A stretch of DNA of 34,831 nucleotides from Alphaproteobacteria bacterium (GCA_024280655.1 JAJRPR010000099.1:1-34831); one strand, 5' to 3'; numbered from the stretch's first letter, positions 16,928-26,188 are shown. A program made the numbers and translations. The notes: a model not told the origin generated them from the sequence alone.

Positions 16928-17545
16928 ATGATAGGTATAATCGAATATGGGTCTGGCAATGTGTTTGCCATTATGAATATATTAAAGCAGCGCAAAATTG
17001 CTCATTTTTTATCAGGAGATCCAAAAAAATTGGCAAAAGCGGATCGCTATATTCTTCCTGGTGTAGGGGCTTTTGATCCAACAATGGAGAATCTTACCAG
17101 CTCTGGAATAGTTGATTGTTTGAATGAGCAGGTGCTGGAAAAAAGGAAAAAAGTCTTAGGAATTTGTGTGGGCATGCATCTTTTGGCAGAAGGTAGTGAT
17201 GAAGGGGAGCGGCCAGGGCTTGGTTGGATTAAGGGTCGGGTACACCAAATTGATGAGCGAAGACTAAATACTCCTCCCCATCTTCCTCATATGGGTTGGA
17301 ACGATATTCAGCTAACTGATAAGAGATCGCTGTTCTTTGGTGTGGATATTGATCATGGGTATTATTTTTTGCATAGTTATTATTTTGATCCAACTAACAA
17401 AGAGCATATAGCAGCAAGGGTTAATTATGGGTCAAGTATGCCTTGCGCTGTTGAGCGTGATAATATTTTTGGTGTGCAGTTCCACCCCGAAAAAAGCCAT
17501 TCTAATGGCGTGCGTCTTTTGCAAAATTTTGCGGAGATGCTATGA
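16928..17545 (+). CDS. hisH: HisH-type glutamine amidotransferase of the acetamidino pathway (HisH2/WbuY)
   Basis: This 205-residue class I glutaminase begins with the typical GIIEYGSGNVFAI. The nucleophilic Cys lies in LGICVGMHLLAEGSDEG, and the His-Glu pair is in FGVQFHPEKSH near the C-terminus. It hydrolyses glutamine and passes ammonia through the HisF-type partner, whose start codon overlaps this stop (ATGA at 17542). Position between wbpG and hisF2 shows it serves sugar amidation; no other histidine gene is near. The start is ATG 16928, seven bases after the wbpG stop. Confidence 0.9.
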   Translation: MIGIIEYGSGNVFAIMNILKQRKIAHFLSGDPKKLAKADRYILPGVGAFDPTMENLTSSGIVDCLNEQVLEKRKKVLGICVGMHLLAEGSDEGERPGLGWIKGRVHQIDERRLNTPPHLPHMGWNDIQLTDKRSLFFGVDIDHGYYFLHSYYFDPTNKEHIAARVNYGSSMPCAVERDNIFGVQFHPEKSHSNGVRLLQNFAEML

Positions 17546-18285
17546 TGTTGAGATCTCGGATTATTCCCTGCCTTTTGCTACGTGATAAAGGCCTTGTTAA
17601 AACACAACAATTCAAGAATGCTAAATATGTTGGTGACCCAATTAATGCTGTTAAAATATTTAATGAAAAACAAGTTGATGAACTAACTATTTTTGATATT
17701 GATGCCACAGTAAATGGCTCAGAACCTGACTATGAACATTTGAAAAGCATTGCTATCGAAAGCCGAATGCCATTATGCTATGGGGGAGGTATTACTTCAG
17801 CTAAACAAGCAGCAAAAATAATTTCTCTTGGTTATGAAAAAATTTCAATTAGTGCTGCAGCAATCTCTCGTCCTGCCCTAATACAAGAAATGGCTGACAC
17901 TATTGGTCGTCAAAGTGTTGTTGTTACTATTGATGTAAAAAAAGGGAAACTGCTGACTAGCCATACGATTTATACCCATAATGGGCAACAAAAAAACAAA
18001 GTTAAACTATTAGATTTTGTTAGCAAGGCAGCTGATCTTGGCGCAGGTGAAATTGTTATAAATTCGATTGATAGAGATGGAATGATGCAAGGTTACGATC
18101 TTGAACTCGCTAAAATAATTCGTAATCAAGTTACAACTCCTTTGACTTTTCTAGGAGGTGCTGGCAGTACCAAAGATATGTCAGATTTAATTAAAAGCGT
18201 TGGTGTCGTTGGTGCGGCGGCTGGTTCTTTTTTTGTCTTTAAGGGTATATATCGTGCCGTATTAATCAACTACGCACGCCCATAG
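17542..18285 (+). CDS. hisF: HisF2/AglZ/WbuZ-type acetamidino-modification protein
   Basis: This 247-residue (beta/alpha)8 protein resembles the HisF cyclase. It begins RSRIIPCLLLRDKGLVKT and has FDIDAT, a phosphate-binding YGGGI loop, INSIDRDGM and a second phosphate loop, FLGGAGS. In true HisF the sequence after the Pro-Cys-Leu is Asp-Val, with Asp11 as a catalytic residue; here it is Leu-Leu. The second catalytic Asp (SIDRDG) remains. This matches the HisF2 subfamily, thought to act as an ammonia channel for WbpG-type amidotransferases rather than as an IGP synthase. The start overlaps hisH, implying coupled translation and 1:1 assembly. Confidence 0.9.
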   Translation: MMLRSRIIPCLLLRDKGLVKTQQFKNAKYVGDPINAVKIFNEKQVDELTIFDIDATVNGSEPDYEHLKSIAIESRMPLCYGGGITSAKQAAKIISLGYEKISISAAAISRPALIQEMADTIGRQSVVVTIDVKKGKLLTSHTIYTHNGQQKNKVKLLDFVSKAADLGAGEIVINSIDRDGMMQGYDLELAKIIRNQVTTPLTFLGGAGSTKDMSDLIKSVGVVGAAAGSFFVFKGIYRAVLINYARP

Positions 18286-18310
18286 ACAACAGATATAGGT
18301 TATATTCTTA

Positions 18311-20452
18311 ATGAAACAAATACTTCAAAATCTTTCAAATGGTAAGTCAGAACTTGTTACTGCCCCTGCCCCAAAAGTAACAATTGGCACATTGTTGATT
18401 GATACTACTATCTCTCTTATTTCTACTGGCACCGAGCGTATGCTGGTTGATTTTGGCACGGCAAATATGTTGCAAAAGGCAAAATCTCAGCCAGATAAGG
18501 TTAAGCAAGTGCTTAAAAAAGCTCAAACTGATGGAGTGATGACGACTATTGATGCAGTACGTTCAAAACTTGGTCAGCCAATTCCATTAGGTTATAGCAA
18601 TGTAGGTCAAATAAGAACAGTTGGCGCTGGCGTTAAAGACTTTCGCAAGGGAGATAGAATTGTCTCTAATGGTGCTCATGCAGATGTAGTGCGAGTGCCA
18701 GAAAATCTTTGTGCTAAAATTCCTGAGAATGTTAGTGATGAAACAGCCTCTTTTACAGTGGTTGGCGCTATCGGGTTGCAAGGTATCAGATTAGCTGAAC
18801 CTACACTTGGCGAAGCATTTGTTGTTATTGGTGTTGGGCTTATTGGGCTTTTAACTGTGCAGCTTTTACGCGCTCATGGCTGTCGTGTGTTAGCTATTGA
18901 TTTTGATAAAGAAAAACTAAAATTAGCTTCCAAATTTGGTGCGCAAATATGTAATCTTTCCTCTGGTCAAGACCCCATCGCCATTGCTATGGAGTTTAGT
19001 CGTGGCGCAGGAGTTGACGGAGTGATCATCACCGCTTCAACAAAATCTTCAGATCCTGTTACGCAAGCCGCACAAATGTCACGTCAACGTGGGCGTAGTA
19101 TTTTGGTCGGAGTTACTGGTCTTGAATTAAATCGTGCAGATTTCTATAATAAAGAGCTTAGTTTTCAAGTGTCCTGCTCTTATGGTCCAGGGCGTTATGA
19201 TCCATCTTATGAAGAAGATGGCAATGATTACCCAATTGGCTTTGTTCGCTGGACAGAGCAAAGAAATTTCGTAGCTGTTTTAGACATGATGGCAAGTGGG
19301 CAGCTTGATGTTTCCTCGCTCATTTCACATCGATTTGATTTTGAAGAAGCCCCTAAGGCTTATGACTTGCTAACTACCGATAAATCTGCTCTTGGAATAT
19401 TACTTCAATATAATCACAGCATTAAAGACCGACATATTGATGTGGTTTCACTAAGCGATAATACTCCAAAATTAAATAACGATCCTATTGTTGGTTTTAT
19501 TGGCGCAGGCAATTATGCTTCACGCATGTTGATACCAGCATTTAAAAGTGCTGGGGCTTTTCTGCATACTATCGCCTCTTCAGGTGGCACTAATGGTGTG
19601 GTGCATGGCAAGCGCTTGGGTTTTTCTAATGCCTCATCTAATGCAGACAATTTAATTTCAAATAGTGAAATAAACACACTTGCAATAGTTACTCGCCATA
19701 ATAGCCACGCAGATTTGACTGCAAAGGCTTTGAATGCTGGCAAGCATGTTTTTGTTGAAAAGCCGCTAGCAATGACACTAAAAGAGCTTTCTAAGGTCGA
19801 AAAAGCATATAATAATGCCAATCAGCACTTGATGGTTGGCTTCAACCGACGTTTTGCGCCGCAAGTGCAAACAATGAAGAAATTGTTAGATAATGCGAGC
19901 GAGCCAAAGAGTTTTATTATGTTAATGAATGCTGGCTCTATTCCAGCAGATCACTGGACGCAAGATTCTGAAATTGGTGGAGGAAGAATAATTGGTGAAG
20001 CCTGTCACTATATTGATTTAATGCGCTTTTTAGCAGGGTCTGAAATAGTTTCAGTTCAGGCAAGAAGAATGGGAGATAATGATGGTGTTGAAGTAAGCGA
20101 AGATAAAGCATCAATTACTTTGGGTTTTGCTGATGGATCATTTGGCACAATTCATTATTTTGCTAATGGCGCGGCTTCTTTTCCAAAAGAACGAATAGAA
20201 ATCTTTGCAGCTGGCAAAGTGTTGCAGTTAGATAATTTTCTAAAGCTAAAGGGCTATGGCTGGAAAGGTTTTAAAAAGCAAAACCTAATGCGTCAAGACA
20301 AAGGTCAAAATGCCTGCTCAGCAGCTTTCTTAAACGCCATTAAAACAGGCACACAAACACCCATTCCTGCATCTGAGTTATTTGAGGTTGCGAAGGTGAG
20401 TATAGAAGTTGCTGAGGGTTTAAGAGATTTATCACAATTCTCGAAAGTGTAA
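18311..20452 (+). CDS. Bi-domain oxidoreductase: MDR alcohol dehydrogenase fused to Gfo/Idh/MocA
   Basis: A 713-residue natural fusion. Residues ~1-365 form a medium-chain dehydrogenase/reductase with FVVIGVGLIGLLTVQLL as the nucleotide loop. The usual first zinc Cys position is in SLISTGTER, so a catalytic zinc is unlikely. Residues ~390-713 form a Gfo/Idh/MocA domain starting VGFIGAGNYASRMLIPAF, with the family signature VFVEKPLAM near 475. Both halves bind NAD(P). Such two-domain proteins recur in polysaccharide clusters beside heparinase II/III-like genes, as here (next gene 3 bases downstream). The chemistry is unproven; sequential oxidation and reduction of a sugar carbon is plausible. 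Confidence 0.85.
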   Translation: MKQILQNLSNGKSELVTAPAPKVTIGTLLIDTTISLISTGTERMLVDFGTANMLQKAKSQPDKVKQVLKKAQTDGVMTTIDAVRSKLGQPIPLGYSNVGQIRTVGAGVKDFRKGDRIVSNGAHADVVRVPENLCAKIPENVSDETASFTVVGAIGLQGIRLAEPTLGEAFVVIGVGLIGLLTVQLLRAHGCRVLAIDFDKEKLKLASKFGAQICNLSSGQDPIAIAMEFSRGAGVDGVIITASTKSSDPVTQAAQMSRQRGRSILVGVTGLELNRADFYNKELSFQVSCSYGPGRYDPSYEEDGNDYPIGFVRWTEQRNFVAVLDMMASGQLDVSSLISHRFDFEEAPKAYDLLTTDKSALGILLQYNHSIKDRHIDVVSLSDNTPKLNNDPIVGFIGAGNYASRMLIPAFKSAGAFLHTIASSGGTNGVVHGKRLGFSNASSNADNLISNSEINTLAIVTRHNSHADLTAKALNAGKHVFVEKPLAMTLKELSKVEKAYNNANQHLMVGFNRRFAPQVQTMKKLLDNASEPKSFIMLMNAGSIPADHWTQDSEIGGGRIIGEACHYIDLMRFLAGSEIVSVQARRMGDNDGVEVSEDKASITLGFADGSFGTIHYFANGAASFPKERIEIFAAGKVLQLDNFLKLKGYGWKGFKKQNLMRQDKGQNACSAAFLNAIKTGTQTPIPASELFEVAKVSIEVAEGLRDLSQFSKV

Positions 20453-20455
20453 CAA

Positions 20456-22120
20456 ATGCTAAGCAAAGCTCTTCTATATTGGCATACAATCAAATACCTT
20501 AAAGCTAAACAAATTTTCTTTAGAATATGGAAGAAAATATATAAACCTCGACTAGAGATAATAAATGTTTCATCTCTTAAAATCCAGAATGCTGTTGGTT
20601 GGAAGAAGCCAATTAAAGCAAAGCAAACAATATTTGGGGTAGGTGAATTCATTTTTCTTGGGCAATCAGGAACCTTAAAAGAAATTGGCTGGAATGGTTC
20701 TGAAAGAGAAAAATTATGGAGATATAACCAACATTATTTTTCTGATTTGATGGCAGAGAATGCTGATGAACGAGTAATACTTCATAGTAACCTTATTAAA
20801 TCTTGGATTAAAAATAATCCGCCTAGTATTGGTGTCGGCTGGGAGCCATATCCATGCTCCTTACGAATAGTAAATTGGATAAAATGGTCACTAAATGGAA
20901 ATGAACTTGGTAATGTTGAAATAAATAGTCTTGCTAATCAAGCCAGTTGGTTAGCAAAAAACCTTGAATGGCATATACTTGGCAACCATCTTTTTGCAAA
21001 TGCAAAAGCCCTCATTTTTGCAGGGCTTTGTGTCGAACATTCACAAGCAAAAAAGTGGCTAGATAAAGGGCTTAATATCCTTAAAAAGGAATTCCCTGAA
21101 CAAATACTTAGTGATGGCGGGCATTTTGAACTCAGCCCTATGTATCATATAATAGTTATGGAAGATGTTCTTGATCTAATAAATATTTGCCGATGTTTTG
21201 AAAATGAATTGTCGAATGAACAAAAGACACAAGTAAAAACTTGGGAGTTGATGATCCCAACTATGCAATTTTGGTTAGAAACAATGTGTCATCCAGATAG
21301 TGATATTTCATTATTTAATGATTCAGCATTTGAAATTGCCCCTCATCCAGAGCAGATTCGACGCTATGTAAGTCGTTTAAATATTTCAACAGAAATTACT
21401 AAAGATAAAATTAACTATTTAATAAAAAGTGGTTACATTAGGCTTGAAAACAAGCATGTAGTTTTATTAACAGATGTTGCGTCAGTTGGGCCAGATTATC
21501 TGCCAGGTCATGCACATGCTGATACATTAAGTTTTGAAATGTCCCTAAATAAGAAGCGTATAATATGCAATTCAGGAACTTCTATCTATGGAAAAAGTTC
21601 CGAACGGCTAAGACAAAGATCTACTGCTGCACATTCAACATTAGAAATAGATAAAAAAAACTCTTCTGAAGTTTGGGGCGGATTTAGAGTAGCACGCAGA
21701 GCAAAAGTTTTTGGGATTAAAACTAAAAAAACAGATGCTATATTGTATGCAGAGGCTACTCATGATGGATATAATAGGCTTGGTAAAAATTTACTACACA
21801 AAAGGTCATGGATATTAAAGAATAAAGACTTATGTATTAAAGACAATGTTTTTGGTTATGGTAATCACGAAGTTGCAATATATTATTACTTTACACCAGG
21901 CTGGAAACCTTCAATTAAAGAAGCTAACAAAATACTCGTGCGGAATGCTGATAATGATCAATGCCAAATCAAAATTATATGTGAGAAGGATATAAAAATC
22001 AGTATAGATCCAACTACTTACCACCCCACTTTTGGAACTTCGATACCAAACTGGCGCTTACGAATTTCTTTTTTAGGTATAGTTCCATTAGAGATAAAAA
22101 CTTTGATAGAGTGGAAATAG
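20456..22120 (+). CDS. Heparinase II/III-like (alginate-lyase family) protein
   Basis: This 554-residue protein has an N-terminal alpha/alpha-toroid region (about 60-330: LWRYNQHYFSDLM, GWEPYPCSLRIVNWI, FELSPMYHIIVMEDVLDLI). A C-terminal Hepar_II_III beta domain carries PGHAHADTLSFEM near residue 350, with the conserved His residues, and AAHSTLEIDKK. The family cleaves uronic-acid-containing glycans by beta-elimination. No convincing signal peptide is visible, so the location is uncertain. Its pairing with the bi-domain oxidoreductase suggests a role in the synthesis or editing of the same polymer rather than in scavenging. Confidence 0.85.
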   Translation: MLSKALLYWHTIKYLKAKQIFFRIWKKIYKPRLEIINVSSLKIQNAVGWKKPIKAKQTIFGVGEFIFLGQSGTLKEIGWNGSEREKLWRYNQHYFSDLMAENADERVILHSNLIKSWIKNNPPSIGVGWEPYPCSLRIVNWIKWSLNGNELGNVEINSLANQASWLAKNLEWHILGNHLFANAKALIFAGLCVEHSQAKKWLDKGLNILKKEFPEQILSDGGHFELSPMYHIIVMEDVLDLINICRCFENELSNEQKTQVKTWELMIPTMQFWLETMCHPDSDISLFNDSAFEIAPHPEQIRRYVSRLNISTEITKDKINYLIKSGYIRLENKHVVLLTDVASVGPDYLPGHAHADTLSFEMSLNKKRIICNSGTSIYGKSSERLRQRSTAAHSTLEIDKKNSSEVWGGFRVARRAKVFGIKTKKTDAILYAEATHDGYNRLGKNLLHKRSWILKNKDLCIKDNVFGYGNHEVAIYYYFTPGWKPSIKEANKILVRNADNDQCQIKIICEKDIKISIDPTTYHPTFGTSIPNWRLRISFLGIVPLEIKTLIEWK

Positions 22121-22123
22121 AAT

Positions 22124-23305
22124 ATGAGAATTCTAATTCTAAGTTTTTACTACCCCCCAGATCTTTGTGCTGGTTCATTCCGTGTAAAAGCGTTAGAACA
22201 GGCACTTTGCAATATGGCAGACGAAAATTTATATATAGATATTATAACAACGATGCCAAATAGGTATAATTCTTTCGCAGTAGATGTTGATGAAGTAGAA
22301 AAAACGCAAAATACTTCTATAACTCGTGTGAATTTGCCATCTCATAAGAGTGGTATGCTGGATCAATCTTTAGCTTTTGCAACTTATGCAAAAAAAGTAT
22401 TGCACGAAACTAATAACAAAGAATGGGATGTAGTTGTAGCAACCTCTTCGCGTTTAATGACTGCTGTGCTTGGCCAAAAAATAGCAACCAAAACAAAAGC
22501 GCATCTATACTTAGATATTCGTGACCTATTCACAGATACAATGGCGGATATACTAAATAAAAATATTTCTACTATTCTTATGCCAGTTTTTCGCTGGTTA
22601 GAAAAACGCACTTTTTTGAAAGCAGATCGCATTAATCTTGTGTCTGAAGGTTTTTTATCACACGCTATGGCAGTATCACCAAAGCATGATTATAGGTTAT
22701 TTACAAATGGTATTGATGAAGAGTTTCTGAAGATAGACTTTACCAAACAAAATAAAGAAACTTCTTCCCTTCCACTTATCGTATATGCTGGAAATATGGG
22801 GGAGGGGCAAGGTTTGCATAATATCTTACCTAAAGCACTCAAATTGCTAGATGGTAAAGTTAGATTTCGATTGCTGGGTGATGGCGGCAAACGCAATCAA
22901 TTGGAAGATGCATTTAAAAAAGAAAATATCTCAAATGTTGAACTACTCAATCCCATACCACGAAAAGAACTTTTCGCTCAATACCAAGAAGCAGACATTT
23001 TGTTTCTCCATCTTAATGACTATTCTGCATTTCATAAAGTATTGCCTTCAAAAATATTTGAATACGCAGCTACAGGCAAACCAATTCTAGCAGGAGTTGC
23101 TGGTTATGCAGCTGATTTTTTAAATAAAGAAGTTGAAGGTAGCCAAGTTTTTTCTCCTTGTGATGAAGTTGGAATGGTACATGCTACTAATAATATTCTT
23201 TCTCTTGATTCACATTTTAACAGAGATGAATTTTGCAAAAAATTTGCCCGCAATACAATTATGCAAAAAATGGCAATTGACATTCTGCAGTTAGGTGAAG
23301 GCTAA
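22124..23305 (+). CDS. Glycosyltransferase family 4
   Basis: This 393-residue GT-B enzyme begins MRILILSFYYPPDLCAGSFR, the glycine-containing N-terminal strand-loop typical of GT4. The donor domain has IVYAGNMGEGQGLHNI near residue 220, and the donor-binding signature is KVLPSKIFEYAATGKPI with its conserved Glu. YLDIRDLFTDTMADIL is shared with GT4 enzymes of amino-sugar-containing O-antigen clusters, so it may transfer the acetamidino or N-acetyl sugar made by the upstream genes; the specificity is a guess. It is the last gene of the wbpG operon and ends 18 bases before the convergent fusion gene. Confidence 0.85.
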   Translation: MRILILSFYYPPDLCAGSFRVKALEQALCNMADENLYIDIITTMPNRYNSFAVDVDEVEKTQNTSITRVNLPSHKSGMLDQSLAFATYAKKVLHETNNKEWDVVVATSSRLMTAVLGQKIATKTKAHLYLDIRDLFTDTMADILNKNISTILMPVFRWLEKRTFLKADRINLVSEGFLSHAMAVSPKHDYRLFTNGIDEEFLKIDFTKQNKETSSLPLIVYAGNMGEGQGLHNILPKALKLLDGKVRFRLLGDGGKRNQLEDAFKKENISNVELLNPIPRKELFAQYQEADILFLHLNDYSAFHKVLPSKIFEYAATGKPILAGVAGYAADFLNKEVEGSQVFSPCDEVGMVHATNNILSLDSHFNRDEFCKKFARNTIMQKMAIDILQLGEG

Positions 23306-23323
23306 TTTCTTAGTAAAAAAGCA

Positions 23324-24523
23324 TTATTGTTTTACTTTATCTCCTTGCCCACGACCAGTTGCTGTTGCGAGTATTATTTTTATGTCCATGGTAATGCTAC
23401 GCAAGTCCAGATATTTAGTATCTAGTTTAGCTAACCGTTTAGGATCACTCATATCTATACCTCTTATTTGCGCCAATCCAGTTATTCCACCTTTTACATC
23501 TAAAACACCCAGCTTTTCTCGCTCTGAAATAAGTTCCTTTTGCACTGGCAAGCAAGGACGTGGACCAACAAGAGAGAGTTCATTTTTAATGATATTCCAT
23601 ACTTGAGGTAATTCGTCTATTTTAGTTTTTCGCAGAATTTTTCCTATTTTAGTGACAGAAGAAACTGATACTTCATGCGTGCCTGCTTGTTTTGTGCCAA
23701 TAGTCATGGTTCTAAATTTATAGCAGATAAATGATTCCCCATTCTTCCCAATTCGTTCTTGGGCAAATATTGCTGATCCTTTTGAAGAAAATTTTATCGC
23801 CAACCATACAATAATCATTAACCACCATAAAAGAACAATTACAGAAATAGAGAAAGTTAAATCAATTATTCTCTTAGTGAGAGCATAAAACCAATTTCCT
23901 CTTTGGCGATCAGAAAGTGTGATTTTATAGCTTTTTGGATTATTTATAGTTTTTTTAATTTCACTAATAATAAGTTTAATATGAACGCTTGGTTTTAAAG
24001 AACTAAGAACTGTAAAAAGCAATGAACGCAAAAATTTAGGAAGCGGATTTAATATTTTTAGCTTGCCAGAAAATTTATCTCCATAAACAATTGGTAAACG
24101 AAATATGACAATATTCATATCTCTTATAGTGGCTAAGAATTCTTCTGCTTCTCGTTTTGTTTGGGCGTATGGGCTTTGATTTTTTGAATCGCTTGCGTGA
24201 AAAGAAGTAGTATATATGAAAGTCTTAATCCCAGCAGCTTTTGCAATATTTATTACGCTTCTTAAATTATCTACATTTGCTTTTCTAAACTCTTCTAAAC
24301 TAACTTGCTTGTCGTTATTATGAATGGCCAAATGAATGAGAGTATCATATCCTTTAATTTTTTTTAGGAGGCTTTGATAATCTGCGATCCTTTCATTTGG
24401 AAAGGTTTCCTGCATATATTCTTTATTACGTCCAACTAAAAGTAAGTCATTGTCAAAATTTTTTAATTTTGGCACAATTTGTTGTCCAAGAAATCCTGAC
24501 GCTCCAGTAATTACAATACTCAT
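23324..24523 (-). CDS. SDR epimerase/reductase fused to a monotopic phosphoglycosyltransferase
   Basis: Starting at ATG 24523 (GAAGAG upstream; a TTG five codons earlier is the alternative) gives 399 residues. Residues 1 to about 195 form a short SDR domain with ITGASGFLGQQ and the catalytic YAQTK, resembling WbpV-type 4-ketoreductases without the full C-terminal substrate lobe. From about residue 205 a bacterial sugar transferase follows: TKRIIDLTFSIS, a hydrophobic segment, ERIGKNGE, YKFRTMT, and the catalytic Asp-Glu pair in TKIDELPQVWNII, then SLVGPRP. It would reduce the CapD product and load a HexNAc-1-P onto undecaprenyl phosphate. The hydrophobic segment (VIVLLWWLMIIVWLAI) lacks the Pro expected for a re-entrant helix. 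Confidence 0.85.
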   Translation of the reverse strand: MSIVITGASGFLGQQIVPKLKNFDNDLLLVGRNKEYMQETFPNERIADYQSLLKKIKGYDTLIHLAIHNNDKQVSLEEFRKANVDNLRSVINIAKAAGIKTFIYTTSFHASDSKNQSPYAQTKREAEEFLATIRDMNIVIFRLPIVYGDKFSGKLKILNPLPKFLRSLLFTVLSSLKPSVHIKLIISEIKKTINNPKSYKITLSDRQRGNWFYALTKRIIDLTFSISVIVLLWWLMIIVWLAIKFSSKGSAIFAQERIGKNGESFICYKFRTMTIGTKQAGTHEVSVSSVTKIGKILRKTKIDELPQVWNIIKNELSLVGPRPCLPVQKELISEREKLGVLDVKGGITGLAQIRGIDMSDPKRLAKLDTKYLDLRSITMDIKIILATATGRGQGDKVKQ

Positions 24524-24619
24524 CAATTTACTCTTCAAAGTTAGTTGTCATTAGCTTTGCTATAAATGAACACCTTCAATATGTCATTAGTTATAATAAA
24601 ATGAAATACTACTTTTCAA

Positions 24620-24775
24620 GGAACATGCTCCGAGATATATTTAGAAAAAGCATTTGATGGAACAGGATTTCAACCAAAAGAACGCTTGCCAAATGCTAAA
24701 CATCTCGGCGAAACTAGCTTAATGTTCTTAGTGCATCTGGGTGTTAAAAAAGTGCGAATCACTCTGCCTGTTTAG
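24620..24775 (+). pseudogene. C-terminal relic of a DegT/DnrJ/EryC1-family sugar aminotransferase
   Basis: The frame from 24620 reads GTCSEIYLEKAFDGTGF, then PKERLPNAKHLGETSLMFLV, and ends at TAG 24773. This is the usual C-terminus of PLP-dependent sugar aminotransferases of the DegT family (WbpE-like: CSEIY-x-E-AF, LPVA-x-LGE-SLMFLVHP). A stop at 24602-24604 and absence of the other 320 or so residues show it is a remnant; after the LVH the sequence diverges. It lies on the opposite strand from its neighbours. An aminotransferase would have belonged to a 3-amino uronic acid pathway of the kind that uses WbpA and WbpG. Confidence 0.72.
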
Positions 24776-24786
24776 TGTTTTATATT

Positions 24787-26061
24787 TTAGGACTTCTCTA
24801 ATTTCAGCTTCTTTTTAACGGCACGAGTTATGCTAAGCATGAATACCAAAACTATACCTATAAAACCACCAGCTAAAATTGCTAAAATAATAATAAGTTT
24901 TCTTGGCGATGTTTTAGTTATAAAGTCTGTGCCACTAAGTGAGGAAGTAACTTTCACAAATTCTGGAGAAAATGAAGCTAGGTTTCCTTCGCTTAAAAAT
25001 AGCAAATATGTAGAATTAGCAATCTCATTTTCAAGTTCAAGTAATTCTCTATTAAGGCCTGCGAGCTCGTATGAAAAAATTAATTTCTCGCTTTTGTTCT
25101 CTAATGTTCCCACTTTAATTTTCAAATCTCGAAGCTCTTTAGAAAATATTTCAAAATCAGTGCTATTTTCTATAAAACCTAATTCCTCTTCGAGTGCGAT
25201 ATAACCTCGCATAAAGAGAGGTGTCTCACCTGTTTCAATGTAATTATATAGGTTAATTCTATCAGTTGATGCCGCTCGGATTTGCCCTGGTTGTTCTATG
25301 TTTAATTTACGAGCTATTGTAATTTGATTTTTTAATTTTGCTACTCTTGCTTGTATATCCGCTTCAGCTATAGCCTGAACTTCCGCAATTTTTTCATTCA
25401 TTTTTGCTACATCAGCACTTAATTGAGTTTGAGAGGAGTTGATTACAATTAGTTTTTCTAGATTAATTCTGTCTATTTCCTGTTGAATACCATTCTTATA
25501 TTGATCATTTTTTACCTGAATATAATCTATCAGATCGATTGTTGAGGCTTTTTTAATGTGCGCGAGGAAAGCAACAATAAAATCTTTTAGTTCAGGCCGC
25601 GATAGAGTTTCACTTGTGAAAGTAAGCCTCGCACCTGTTTTTGTAATGTTATAGCTAAAAGCAATATCCTTGTTTTCTTTTGGCTCATTTGAGTTGGATT
25701 TATCAAATTGAGAATTTATATATTCATTGATAAATTGCTCAATAAACTGACCATTGTTAAATTGGCTGGTGTAAAAAGAAGTAGCAGTCTCGTCATCTAA
25801 CTCTACGTCAGGTAGATTTGAAACCCTATCCAGCCAAGTAGCCTCCTGCTGAGTAAGCGCTTGCAAGTCAACATTTGCCTCTAGTTGTGTTGGAGACATT
25901 AAATAATAACCAACACCAATAAGAGTTGCAAAAATAGTGCTGGCTATAATAATCCATTTTCCTTGCCAAATACCAACTGTTAAATCAATCAAGTCGATCT
26001 CGTCTTCTTGCACAAAATTTTGTGATTCATTATTTACATTCGCTATAAAAAGTCCGATCAA
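24787..26061 (-). CDS. wzz: Wzz-type chain-length determinant (polysaccharide co-polymerase)
   Basis: This 424-residue protein has two membrane helices bracketing a periplasmic domain. TM1 is near 36-53 (WIIIASTIFATLIGVGYYL) and TM2 near 392-412 (LIIILAILAGGFIGIVLVFM), with a short basic tail. The preceding cytoplasmic stretch (EDEIDLIDLTVGIWQGKW) matches the Wzz motif. The middle is coiled-coil rich. No tyrosine-kinase domain is present. It sets modal chain length with the Wzy-like polymerase. The annotated start is TTG 26061 with little Shine-Dalgarno; a GTG about sixteen codons later is an alternative. A nearby ATG in another frame (26068) stops quickly, so a small upstream frameshift is possible. 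Confidence 0.85.
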   Translation of the reverse strand: MIGLFIANVNNESQNFVQEDEIDLIDLTVGIWQGKWIIIASTIFATLIGVGYYLMSPTQLEANVDLQALTQQEATWLDRVSNLPDVELDDETATSFYTSQFNNGQFIEQFINEYINSQFDKSNSNEPKENKDIAFSYNITKTGARLTFTSETLSRPELKDFIVAFLAHIKKASTIDLIDYIQVKNDQYKNGIQQEIDRINLEKLIVINSSQTQLSADVAKMNEKIAEVQAIAEADIQARVAKLKNQITIARKLNIEQPGQIRAASTDRINLYNYIETGETPLFMRGYIALEEELGFIENSTDFEIFSKELRDLKIKVGTLENKSEKLIFSYELAGLNRELLELENEIANSTYLLFLSEGNLASFSPEFVKVTSSLSGTDFITKTSPRKLIIILAILAGGFIGIVLVFMLSITRAVKKKLKLEKS

Positions 26062-26188
26062 TCATGTTGGTTAGTATGCTTTAATAATCACTCAATATCA
26101 GCAAAAATACTGAGAATCAAGGAAATTGATAAGCGAAAAAATGCACCGCTTTCCTAGAGCAATAGCTTGATGCTAATCGCTCAAGCAG

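Noticed and set aside
16928-18285. HisH/HisF as histidine biosynthesis genes
   Set aside because: No other his genes are near, wbpG is directly upstream, and the HisF copy lacks the first catalytic Asp.
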